DNA of 64,000 bases, from contig NC_070559.1 of assembly GCF_026914185.1 (NCBI RefSeq), positions 5,616,001 through 5,680,000 on the forward strand, in the 5' to 3' direction. This stretch comes from Puccinia triticina (taxonomy: Eukaryota; Basidiomycota; Pucciniomycetes; Pucciniales; Pucciniaceae). Numbering within the stretch: the stretch's first letter is position 1; each line of letters begins with the position of its first letter. Of the stretch, positions 33,029 through 42,893 are shown piece by piece. The notes beneath the pieces are model-generated. The model was not told the DNA's origin, did not search any database, and worked only from the letters and a program-made list of their open reading frames with translations. Both the position numbers and the translations under genes were made by a program.

Positions 33029-33594
33029 CCCCCAGGGGATCCAGTTTTGTCCTACCCCCTCCCTGGGAGCCCCCTAATCACTTGATTAGGGCCTTCCTGG
33101 ACTACTCTAACAACCGGCCCACTTTTGCTCGTTGCTTCGGCACAGCTGGAGGGTCATCCATAGGGCCTTCAGGCCTTTGGGGATTTTCAACTTGCTTCAA
33201 TTGTTTTGTGTGATATTTCTGTTGTAATTTTGTATATAAAACACGCCGAAAATTAGATCCAGAGGTCCAGGATTGTGTGGATTTAAGAAAGTGGGATTTT
33301 TTGTCTGTAATACCATTTTTGGGCGCTTTCTGGGGCCAATTCTTATTTATACTATTAGTACATGAAGGAATAGGAATAAGGGGTTACTTTGAGCAATGAC
33401 CCCCCTTAATTTATGATGAGGAATCTGATTCTGCAATAATAATTCACTAATTATTATTATGTACTAAGTTATTGCAGTCTTTTGGATACTTGATGTATCT
33501 CTAAGGCTGACAAAAAATGTAATCAAGGAGGCCCTAATCAAGTGATTAGTGGGCTCCAGGGAGGGGGTGGGACAAAACCAGATCCCCTGGGGGG
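33029..33594. mobile_element. MITE-like element with about 70-bp inverted ends
   Basis: The left end CCCCCAGGGGATCCAGTTTT (33029 on) continues through CCCCCTCCCTGG and CCTAATCACTTGATTAGGGC. The right end (33522-33594) is the complement with a few changes. The TAATCACTTGATTA part is itself palindromic. The AT-rich interior has no coding potential. No target duplication is evident. Confidence 0.72.
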
Positions 33595-33807
33595 AAAAAC
33601 AGCTTCCCCCCAGCCCTTGAAGTATTGGTCCCAGCTCTGACATTCTTTGCACACCACAACTGTGTTGCCAGGGCCCTGCACCTGGGCAGGCAACATGCTG
33701 GCCTGTATGTACAGACAAACTCATTCGAGTGGATACAGGTCAGCTTGAGAGGTGTATTCCTCAGGATGACCGCTCAGGGTCATTCGGAAGTGTTCCAAAT
33801 CCGAATT

Positions 33808-34301
33808 GCCGGTCATCGAGGGGAATCAGGTCTCCTCTCAACAACCGGCACAGACCGGTCATCGAGAGGACCCAGGTCTCCCCTCGATGACCGGTCTGTG
33901 CCGGTCATTGAGGGGACTCAGGTCTCCTCTCGATGACCGGTCTGTGCCGGTCATCGAAGGGAATCAGGTCTCCTCTTGATGACCGGTCTGTGCCGGTCAT
34001 CAAGGGGACTCAGGTCTCCTCTTGATGACCGGTCTGTGCCGGTCATCAAGGGGAATCAGGTCTCCTCTTGATGACCGGTCTGTGCCGGTCATCGAGAGGA
34101 CTCAGGTCTCCCCTCAATGACCGGTCTCCGCCGGTCATCAAGAGGACTCAGGTCTCCTCCGGTCTCTGCCGGTCATCGAGAGGACTCAGGTCTCCCCTCG
34201 ATAACCGGTCTCCGCCGGTCATCAAGAGGACTCAGGATCCCCTCGATGGCCGGTCTGTGCCGGTCATCGAGGGGACTCATTCTCCTCTGGATGACCGGCA
34301 C
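33808..34301. repeat. 46-bp satellite array with self-complementary units
   Basis: About eleven units of the type GACCGGTCTGTGCCGGTCAT followed by CGAGGGGACTCAGGTCTCCT, some shortened. Each unit has inverted arms (ATCGAGGGGA / TCCTCTCGAT and CCGGT / ACCGG), so single strands can fold at many registers. Confidence 0.85.
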
Positions 34302-34580
34302 ATAGCAAGGCTTGCTATAAAACGGTTTGTAAGCCTTGATCCTCTCGGCGCGAGCAGGTGACATACATATGTATCCTACTTGCCTGGAGGAAACCTCTCG
34401 ACAAGCCTGCATAACATGTATCCAGGCTTGCCAAGAGGTTTCCGCCCGGCGCATAGGATACATAATCCAGGCTTGCTAAGAGGTGTTCTCCCGGAGGGTA
34501 GGATAGATATGTATCCTTCTCGACAAGAGGTTTCAAGGATACATATGTATCCTGCTCGCTGAGAGGAAACAAGGGGATTC
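34302..34580. repeat. Short degenerate repeats with GGATACATATGTATCC palindromes
   Basis: CATACATATGTATCC (34366), AGATATGTATCC (34507) and AAGGATACATATGTATCCTG (34538) recur with CAGGCTTGC..AAGAGGT phrases at about 34420 and 34470. This and the 46-bp array may lie inside the LTR of the copia remnant to the right. Confidence 0.55.
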
Positions 34581-34831
34581 TTCCCGGCGCAAGCTATAGC
34601 CATATCACCCCTGCTCCAGGCTTGAAAAGGGCAGAAGGGAAGGCCCGCACTCCCTCTCCCATCTCGCCGGTCAAAGAGGAGCTCCTGGCTGTTGTCGCAT
34701 AGACAAGGACCAGGTGCAAAAGCGTAATAGTATTGATGATGATGATCCATACCTCGGACCTGAGTCCAAGGTATGGTCGGTACCGTGACTGCGGCAAGGC
34801 TCAGACTGTGTAGCCCCTCTGGGCTACAACA

Positions 34832-35060
34832 CCCTCCCTCTCGCCGTAGACCCGGCACCGCCAGTACAACACTTAAGCAACAACGTAGATAAAAAAAAAC
34901 AAGTTGAAAGGATAACAGCTGAAAATTTAAGGTTGCATAATTTTGTCCCTTAGGACACCAAAACTTTCCGGTCCCATACATTTTGTAAATATGTCCGCAA
35001 GTTGGTCCTTTGTTCCTATCTGTTGGATGGAGAGCTTGAGAATCGATAGATTTCACATAG
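34832..35060 (-). pseudogene. 3' tail of a copia Pol (RNase H end) with start of its LTR
   Basis: The minus strand at about 35030-34930 reads IQQIGTKDQLADIFTKCMGP and ends SFGVLRDKIMQP-stop, the usual last segment of a copia RNase H. Downstream, a purine tract GGCGAGAGGGAGGG abuts TGTTGTAGCCCAGAGG (from 34831 leftward), a plausible 3' LTR start. The 5' side is cut at about 35060. Confidence 0.7.
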
Positions 35061-35136
35061 AGGAGGGAAGAGAAACTAAATATCCTATGTACAAGTATCC
35101 GTGACAGGTGTTGAAGTCAAGATGTACCGCAGTGTC

Positions 35137-35151
35137 ACAACATCCCCCCCC
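35137..35151 (-). promoter_or_regulatory. Polypurine tract and LTR start of copia remnant F
   Basis: On the minus strand GTCGAGGGGGGGA is followed by TGTTGTGACACTGCGG, a typical PPT/LTR junction just after the RNase H remnant that ends at 35300. The LTR is cut short near 35070 by the neighbouring copia tail. Confidence 0.55.
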
Positions 35152-35299
35152 TCGACAAGAAACCTACATATATATGGAAAAGTAGAGATAGAGATGGAAA
35201 AACAAACTATGTAGAGATTCGTTGTGTAGTAGCAGAGATTATAGGAAAAAGAAAATAAAGAAAATAAAAGATAATGAAATGAATAAAGAAACTTCGCCC

Positions 35300-35916
35300 C
35301 TAGAAATCTTGGATGGTGGCGCCACATTTTGAATGTGCAGACTTGCTTAGCGCTTTGGTGAGGACGTCGGCGATTTTTTCAGATCCCGGAATCCATCTGA
35401 TCGTTGTTTTCTTCTCGTAGAGCGCCTGGTTTGTGACATAGAACTCCCGTTCTATGTGGTGGGTTCTTTTGTTCGACGCATCCTTGCATCCTATCTTAAC
35501 TGCCGATTGGTTATCACAGAATAATGTTACCGGGAAGTGAACACCGATAATGTCAAACAGGAGGTTCCTGATCCATAGTGCGTGTCGTGTTGCATGGCCT
35601 AGGGCCATGTACTCAGCTTGACATGTCGAGCTAGCAACCGTAACTAGACGCCGTGATACCCACATTATGGGCGCTCTGTAAAGCCAAATAAGAACGCCGT
35701 ACGTGGATCTAGAGTTGGCGCCTCCCCAGTTTGCATCAACATAGCATTCCACCGGTGTGCATTGCGACTTGTCGGGGTGGATTCGAAGGGGGGTTGTCTT
35801 GGTCTCAGCTAGGTATCCAAGAAGGTGTTTGAGCCCCTTCCAATGGAGAGCTGAGGGCTTGCTCGAAAACCGCGCTAGATAGTTTACGCTGTAGGCTATG
35901 TCTGGGCGCGTCCCGA
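35300..35916 (-). pseudogene. Copia remnant F: RT connection and RNase H
   Basis: A minus-strand open segment with GTRPDIAYSVNYLARF, then a copia RNase H: VECYVDANWGG, SSTCQAEYMALG, FCDNQSAVKIG and KTTIRWIPGSEKIADVLTKA, ending at 35300. Asp and Glu residues of the RNase H site are present. It is cut at 35916 by gypsy element G, whose LTR starts TGTGG at 35917. The rest of its pol is not found beyond G's other end, so it was lost by rearrangement. Confidence 0.85.
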
Positions 35917-36883
35917 TGTGGAACTACTCAAAGGGGAGAATAGAGCTTGGAAGGGAAATGGATAGCAACACTAGTACTAATGTAAGCTATGCAAGGGTGC
36001 TGATGAGGCTGCCTTCCTGACTAATGCTGAGGGGATGAGAGTAACACTAAGAAAAAGAAGAAAAGGTGTGGCTGATTTCTGCTTGATCTTAGGAGCTAGT
36101 ACTATGAGCTTAACTACTGACTACTGAGGGTAAGAGAGTTGGAGCAGTGGTTGAAAGGGGGGGAAAGCAATGGGCAATGGTTCAATGGCAATGGGTTGAT
36201 GAGAATGGGCACTTATAATTTCTGTATCTAAAATTATCTATAAATTCTGCATAGGGTACAAGTAAGGGGAGGGTGAAGACAGTTCTTATAGTAAGGAGGG
36301 ATGAGCACAGACAATGAGGAGTTCTGGCTATGGGAAGGAAGGTTTGTACAAATAAGGAAGAGTGATGTGAACATAGTAACAGTATGTAATGATGAGCAAT
36401 GCTGAAAGGGGAATGCTGGTTATGGGAATAAAAGAATGTACCAATGGGGAAGAGTGATGAGAACATAGTAAGTACTTGTAATGATGAGCACTACTGAAAG
36501 AGGTAAGCACAGATCCAATGATGTAAGGTGTACAATAGGCATAGTACATAATGAGAAATGTATGTAAAGAGTTTAGTATGTGAGAATAAATATGTAAAAG
36601 GAATTTACTGTAATGATTCAAGTAGGTTACTAATGAAATGAGTATTGTAACTAATGAAGAATGTAGGTTTTCTGCAAGTCTTATATCCTTTATAACTACT
36701 GAACCATTGAAGATAAGAGGGTACTATGTATGAGTGACTATAGGTAAAATTTGGCGTAGAATCTGAATATGCAATAATAATGAGGTATTTGTGAAGGGTT
36801 ATGGGGAAATGGGCAATGTAATGATGAATATATGTAAAGAAAAGCAATAAAATACTACTTATGGTTTGGAATGGAGCACCACA
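35917..36883 (-). repeat. 3' LTR of gypsy element G
   Basis: Bounded by TGTGGAACTAC on the plus strand and CACCACA at 36877-36883, giving inverted TGTGG/CCACA ends. It is 967 bp and AT-rich. The flanking CCCGA at 35912-35916 lies within copia F. There is no second copy in the window, so the ends are inferred from one LTR. Confidence 0.68.
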
Positions 36884-36896
36884 TCCTCCCCCAACT
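36884..36896 (-). promoter_or_regulatory. Polypurine tract of element G
   Basis: On the coding strand AAGTTGGGGGAGGA directly precedes the LTR start TGTGGTGCTCC. A near copy with matching flanks lies in pol at about 40971-40988. Confidence 0.65.
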
Positions 36897-36959
36897 TATT
36901 GTCTGTCCCCAGGCAATGCACCAAAGAGAAGAGTGATCCAGAAAGAGTTGAAGAATGTT

Positions 36960-37240
36960 GAGTCCAAGAGTCCAAAGTCCAAAGTCCAGTGTTCTTCCTC
37001 CAAAAGGTGAAATCCAAAGTCCTGAGTAGCAGTCCAAATCCAGAGTCCAGTGTCCAAAGCCAAGGAGAAAGAGTCCAGTGTCCAAAGCCAAATAGAATCC
37101 AAGTATAATCCAAGTCCAGCATATCTGAGTCCAAGGTATCCAAGTCCAATCCAAAGTCCAATAGTCCTATGTATCCAGAGTATCCATAGTCCAGTATCCA
37201 ATCCAAAGAGTCCAGTATCCAAAAGAAGGTCCAATTATCA
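36960..37240 (-). repeat. Low-complexity repeat of GTCCAAAGTCCA type
   Basis: Dozens of AGTCC phrases (AGTCCAAAGTCCAGTATCC and variants) with irregular spacing. The apparent open frames here are artefacts of this repeat. Confidence 0.7.
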
Positions 37241-37930
37241 ATGAGGGGTGAATGTTTAAGAAGATCTAACTCTGCTGAAGGCAATATCCTTGAGACAGAC
37301 ACATATTAGACTAATTTCCACTCTGAAGAATACAATAATGTTTCCCGCCTAACTGAGGCTAAGGTAAAGCAATGCAATGATGATGATGATTGATGGGGTT
37401 GATAATTGTAGTTTCTGAAGGTTTGTGAATGATTTGGGGTTGAATAACTGAGTTTCTGAGTGTCTGAATATATAATGTAGAGTCCTTTGAAGAGAATTTG
37501 AAGTCCAGGGAGGTTGATAAGCTGTCCAAAAGAATATTCTTGCTCTAATTGGGTGGTTCCTGAACTGCAATGTGTTGGAAGAAATTGATTGTATTGGTGA
37601 ATGAATGAGTGATTGGATTGATGGTTCCATAATTCCTCGAATAAAGGGTGAAGATGATGAAGAAATTCCCCATATTGAGGTGGTTGGATCTCCAAAAATT
37701 CCTCTTGGATGGTAAGGAATGATGATGGATTCTTTATGTTCAGTGCTGGCCACCTTGGAGTTCACCATTTCGTCGAAAAAGCTTTGATTTTTGTCCAGAT
37801 GGGGAATGGAACCTAGGTCCATACGCATGTGCTGTCGAAAGAGGGGTCCTGTTGTCTGAGCGGGGGCTCCATGCGGGAGGCGCCCGTGCGGAACGTCGGA
37901 AAAAAAAGAAGGAAACGGTCGACCTGTATC

Positions 37931-38360
37931 TTCGGAACGGCTTGATGAAAATCTTCGAGACCGAGTTCATTCGAAAGAGCCGATTCTGTAGATTAAAATG
38001 GTATATACTGGTTATTTTTAATGGTTGAGTATCGATTGTGTAGGGCCGGTTAAAGATCCAAGCGAAATCCGCGGGTGCGCGTAGTAGGAATGCCGTGCAG
38101 TTTAAGAGACCATCTTCCTTCGCATATAACTCCAAAACCCGTCGATGAAATTCTCTAATTACGATCTTATTTGAAAGGCAGGGACGAGGAGATGAAACTA
38201 GAATAGATTAATATTGAGATTCCTTTCGGCCGATAGGTCGCCGTAAACGTTTAATGAATGGCACCCGCGGGGCCGCGTAAATCCTTGGGAAACTTTGAGG
38301 GGTTATATCTCCTAAACAGCTCGATAGAATCGTCTAGAACCGAGTTCAGATGAAAGGCAA
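37931..38360. repeat. Three degenerate copies of a roughly 50-bp motif
   Basis: Copies at about 37931-37980, 38126-38180 and 38301-38360 share a pattern like TATCTCC, AAACAGCTCGATxGAAT, CGAGTTCA and ATTTGAAAGGCA. They are too diverged to be a recent tandem array. No coding sense is visible. Confidence 0.5.
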
Positions 38361-38787
38361 TATCGGAAAGATCAAACCTGAAACCGGGAATGTTAATTTT
38401 GTGGCCGGCCGAATGGTTGTTGGAGCCGTTCAAAGCATCATTATAATTTTCCGCGGTTTTCATCGTATAAGAGTTGAAAGAAGATGAATACATAATGAAA
38501 TAACTTTAAGGTAGCGCCAAGGAGCTGTCCAATTAGACTCCTGACGCTGGCCAATCAATTGAAAAAGGTTGCAGGCGGAAAGAATGACATGAAAGCGTTC
38601 CACGAATTAATTAAACTGGGTCGAACACCAGAGTCAATATTAAAGAAATGAAAGAATAACCGCGCCAACCAATTCTGAAAGGTGAATGCGTCCATAGTGA
38701 CGTCATGAAGTGAGGAAGGAATAATTTCTATAAGGTCTAGGTCATTGGTCAACGGAAAGTTCCCGTTATCGCAGTTTGTTATCCGTA

Positions 38788-39581
38788 ATGTTTTCCTCCA
38801 GCGCCACTTCCACGCCCTCGTCACCAAAAGAGAACCTTGATAACTCGTTAGATTATTCGTCAAACACATCCATAACTTCATCTCAACTTGACGAAGAGGC
38901 CGCTATTAGGCCTTCCTACGAAATCCCATTCTCCATTCGTAGAGCGCACTCGTTCGTCGACAACGTTCACGCGTACAACGCCGGTATGAGAGACTCTTTT
39001 AAGCCCAAAGAAGTCGATGCCTTGCGCCACTATATCCAACAAGGACTCCTCGCCTTCGCTCGTGAGGACCTCGACGACCCGGTAGCCGCACAAAACGCAC
39101 GCCTTAAATTGTATAGCCGGTTCCACGACGCTTTTACACATGTATGTCGAATGGATTCTGTATGTATATGAATGAGAATTTGAAAAAAAAAGAAGATTGA
39201 TTATAATACTGATATTTTTTCCTGTTTCTATAGATGGATACCCATTCAATCATAGATGCCATGATAGCGGAAACTGAAGAAAGGAATGCCCTGGAGTTGT
39301 TAAGGATGAGGGACCAAGTGGAAGAGGAGGAAGATGGTTGGAGGGTAGAAGCAGAAATGGAGAGGATAAGAGCTGAGGGTAAGTTCTAATTTTTTTTTTT
39401 TTATTCTACTAAGGTTATGCTTAAATTTTCTTTGTTTGTCTTTTGATTTTTATTTTTAGATAAAGAGAAGGGAAAAGAGAAGGAGAAGGAGAAGGAGGAA
39501 AGTGAAATGGAAGAAGGTGATGTAGTGATAAAAGAAGAAGAGGTGAGCTTTTTGATTTTTATATTTAGTTATTTTATTTGA
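38788..39581 (+). CDS. Three-exon gene antisense to gypsy element G; acidic, coiled-coil-like product
   Basis: ATG at 38788. Exon 1 is 38788-39141, intron GTATGT...TATAG to 39233, exon 2 39234-39378, intron GTAAGT...TTTAG to 39459, and exon 3 from 39460. The frame is continuous across both joints (phases 0 and 1). It either stops at TGA near 39579 or splices again at GTGAGC (39543). The product of about 200 residues has a Ser/Thr-rich start, SYEIPFSIRRAHSFVDNVHA, a helical middle and a tail of Glu/Lys repeats (KEKEKEKEE). I recognise no family. It lies between integrase and LTR, on the opposite strand, and looks undamaged while Pol is not. It may be an accessory gene of the element or a captured host gene. 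Confidence 0.6.
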
Positions 39582-39722
39582 GAGTGTTTGAAACTGATTT
39601 TTATTGATTTATTTCTGATTTGTTTATAGATTTTATTTTATTTTGTTTTTATGTTATTGTGTAAGAAGATGAGAAAGAGAAAAGAGAAGAGAAATGAATT
39701 GATTATTCCTTATTTATTGTTT

Positions 39723-42700
39723 TTACCTGGAGTGGTATTCCTTGACATGAGTTGCAGCAAACCTTCTGGCCAATTCTGTGCCATCTAATTCTTCCAAGAT
39801 GTAAGATCCTCCTGGATTTTGAGCCTTGATTCTGTAAGGGCCATTCCATTTATTTTCAAAGAGCTTGCCAAACTGAGAGTCCAAAGATTTGTTATACACT
39901 ACTACTAATTGACCTTTCTTTAGTGGCTGCCTTGATGTTTTCTTCTTGTTCCAATAGTCCACAGAGTTCCCCCTGGAATCCATGAGCTGCTGGTGTGCTT
40001 GCTGCAAGATGGTATCCCTGTTTTCAAGCTGCTGAGTCCTAGCCAATAAAAGATCCTGAGTTGATTCTACCTTTGACCAATCCACTCCAAAGAAGGTTTC
40101 CAATTCTAAATCAATGGGTAAGATGGGGGGCTGTCCAAGAACTAGTTCATAAGGTGAGTAACCAGTTGATCTCTTGGTGGAAATTCTGTCTGCAAATAAA
40201 ACTAAAGGTAAATAATTCCTCCACTTCTTGCCTTCTTTTCCACAAAGCTTGACCAAGGTATCCTTAATTGCCTGATGTCCTCTTTCTACCATACCATTTG
40301 CTTCAGGATAATAAGGAGTGGTGACTTTGATTTTGATTCCAGATTCCAGAAGAGATTTTTGAAATTGCTGTCCAAATTCAGAGCCTCCATCCACTGTGAC
40401 TGACCAAGGGGCTCCATATCTGTAGATCCAGTTTTCCAAGAACCACTGAGAGATTTTCTTTGCCTGAATCTTTTCTAGTCCAACTGCCTCTACCCATCCA
40501 GAAAGGTCATCTCTTGCAATTACCAGGTACTTCTATTTGCCAGCTTTGATGTGAACTGTATCCAAACTGACTCTTCCAAAGATGGTTGCTGCTCCTGTAG
40601 GTTTCTTGGGTTCCATTGGCAATTTTGAACTCCTCTTCTGGCAAGTTTCACAAGACTGGACCCACTTGGTAACACCTCTCTTGAGACCTGGCCACCAAAA
40701 TCTGAGTTTAATCCTTCTGTAGGTTTCAGCAATACCTCTGTGGCCTAAGGATTCATGAAGGGAATTGAGGATGGATTTCTGAGCTGAAGGAGAGGTGACT
40801 ACTATCTGGGAGAATGGTTTGTTGATCCTGTGCAAGACTCCATTGGAAAGGAAGAAGTTGGCTGATTTATGCAAAATTTGCTTGAATTCCAGGCTGCTGC
40901 ATCCTGGAGGTTTGTTCATGGTTGAAAGGTATTCCTGGAGGTGCTTCCAAATTCCTTGCTGCAAGTTACTTACCCCCTCCCCCAACTTAGCTGATGTCCC
41001 CAGAAGCAGGCCAAAAGAAGAATGTTTAGTTCCAAATCCAGGGTGAGGTTTCATCCAGGTTTCATCTTCATCAAAGCTAGGACAATCATCTTCATCAGAA
41101 TCAGGGGGTCTTCTTGAAAGTCCATCAGGTAAGGTGAAAGTTTTTCCAGGAGTGTGAACAAGGTCATAGGAGAATAACTGAATAAATCCAATCCATCTGT
41201 TCATAGGGGCATTGGGAAGTGAAGGGTTGTTGATCATTCCAATAAGGCACTGGGCATCCACTCTGAGTTGAAAATGTTGGCCCCACAGTTTGGTTTGAAG
41301 TTTCTTGAGGATCTTGGCAACACCACAGAGTTCTAATTTGGACTGTGAGTACTTTGATTCCCTGGGTGAAAAGACTACTGACTCATATAACACAGGCCTA
41401 TCCAATCCGTCAGAATCCTGTTGAGTAAGAACAGCACCTGCAGCAATAACACTGGAGTCCACTGAGAGTTTGATTAAGCCAGAATCAGGTCCATAGTCCA
41501 ATTTCTTTAGGGTGATATCAGTTCCAACAATCCTTTTAAGGTCCTCAAAGGCATCCTGGCAATCTTCAGTCCAATCCCAAGAGGAGTCCTTCCTGGTGAG
41601 TCTTCTGAGTGGAGCAGTGAGGGTTGAGTAATTTTTAATGAACATTCTAACATATACACAGATACCTAGGAATCCTCTGACATCTGAAGGAGTGGTGGGA
41701 ATTGGCCAGGTTTCAATTTTGTTGAGCTTCTTGGTGGATATCCTTCTGCCTTCCTTACAAACCACATGGCCAACCAGATCCAGAGCAGGTACACAGCAAG
41801 CAAATTTCTTCCCAGAGATGGTGAGTCCAGCTTCTTCAATCCTGAAAAGAATCCTTTCCAGAGTAATGGCATATTCATAGATAAATCTTCTAATCTGGGG
41901 GTTGTCCTTTAGAGTTTCTTCATTGTAGTCAGAGGTTGGTCCTTTTATACCTCCATCATCCACAAAGATTCCCATATGTTGAGGTAGTTCATCCTGGAGT
42001 ATCCACATCATTTGGGCCTGGTAAACTGAAACTGAATTGGTGGCTCCTTGGGGTAATCTGGTAAGTTGAAATCTTCCAAGGGGTGTTTCAAAGGTGGTCA
42101 AAGGTCTGGATTCTGGAGCTAATTCTCTTTCATCATATCCTCCCATAATATCACCTAGTCCATAGAAAGCCCTTCCAGTGAATGATTCAATGAGTTCCTC
42201 TGTCTTTGGTGGTAGTCCAGCTTCCTTAATGGTGACTTTGTTGAGTTTCTGAAGGTCATGTACAATTCTGAGCTTACCATCCTGCTTCTTTACACAAAAT
42301 ATAGGGCTGGAATAACTGGAAAAGGATTGTTCATAGAGGCCAGTGCTGAGTCTTTCCCTTACCAATTCTATAACCTGGTCCTTGATGGGTGCAGGAATTG
42401 GAATTGGTTTCTGTTGCCAAGGTTCATGGGGAATGACGGGAATAATATAAGGCTGTCCATAGGTGTGTTTAAGAAGGCCTCTTTCTGTTTCCACAAAAGC
42501 CAAAGCACCTTGTCTAATCACAATTACCCATACCAGCAGGAGATATTCTTGAGGAGAGAGCCATCCAGGAGGTCCAAAGTTGATGAGGTCCATCCTTTCT
42601 TGAGTAATCTTAGAGGTAGGAGTGAATGGTGGAGGAAGTGGGCTCAAAGGAGTGAGGTAAGGATCTCTGGAGAGTGGTGGCCTTGATAATGGGGGATTGA

Positions 42701-42893
42701 GAGATAATGGCATTGGTTGGTTTACTGGTTTTATTTTTTTTAGAGTTGATTTATATTTTGCTGAATGAGTGTCTACAGTTTGTTGCTTTTGGTTGTTTTC
42801 CAGGGTTGCAGTTGTAAGGGAAGGGAACTGAAAACCTGGTCTCAATCTAAAAAATTTAACAGTCCAGAATTGGAAGGTATGCTGGTTTCCCAC
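39723..42893 (-). pseudogene. Pol of gypsy element G (RT, RNase H, integrase), one stop
   Basis: A frame from 42893 to 39723 interrupted only by TAG at 40533-40535. RT covers about residues 170-420, with LTRLPQGATNS and the catalytic IFVDDGGIKG. RNase H follows, with LSVDSSVIAAGAVL, SKLELCGVA and TFTLPDGLSRRP. Then come the integrase zinc motif H-H-C-C (HESLGHRGIAETY, CETCQKR) and core with LDTVHI, VTVDGGSEFG and PEANGMVERGH (D,D,E). The stop falls within the integrase core just after VHIKAGK. Pol overlaps the end of Gag in the -1 frame, and expression would need frameshifting at 42851-42857. Domain order is that of Ty3/gypsy. Confidence 0.87.

Noticed and set aside
33808..34301. CRISPR-like array of 46-bp units
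   Set aside because: Units are contiguous with no unique spacers, and the setting is eukaryotic; it is a satellite.
36855..37302. Long minus-strand frames rich in Trp, Leu and Asp
   Set aside because: They are products of the GTCCAAAGTCC repeat and read open in several frames; no real protein.
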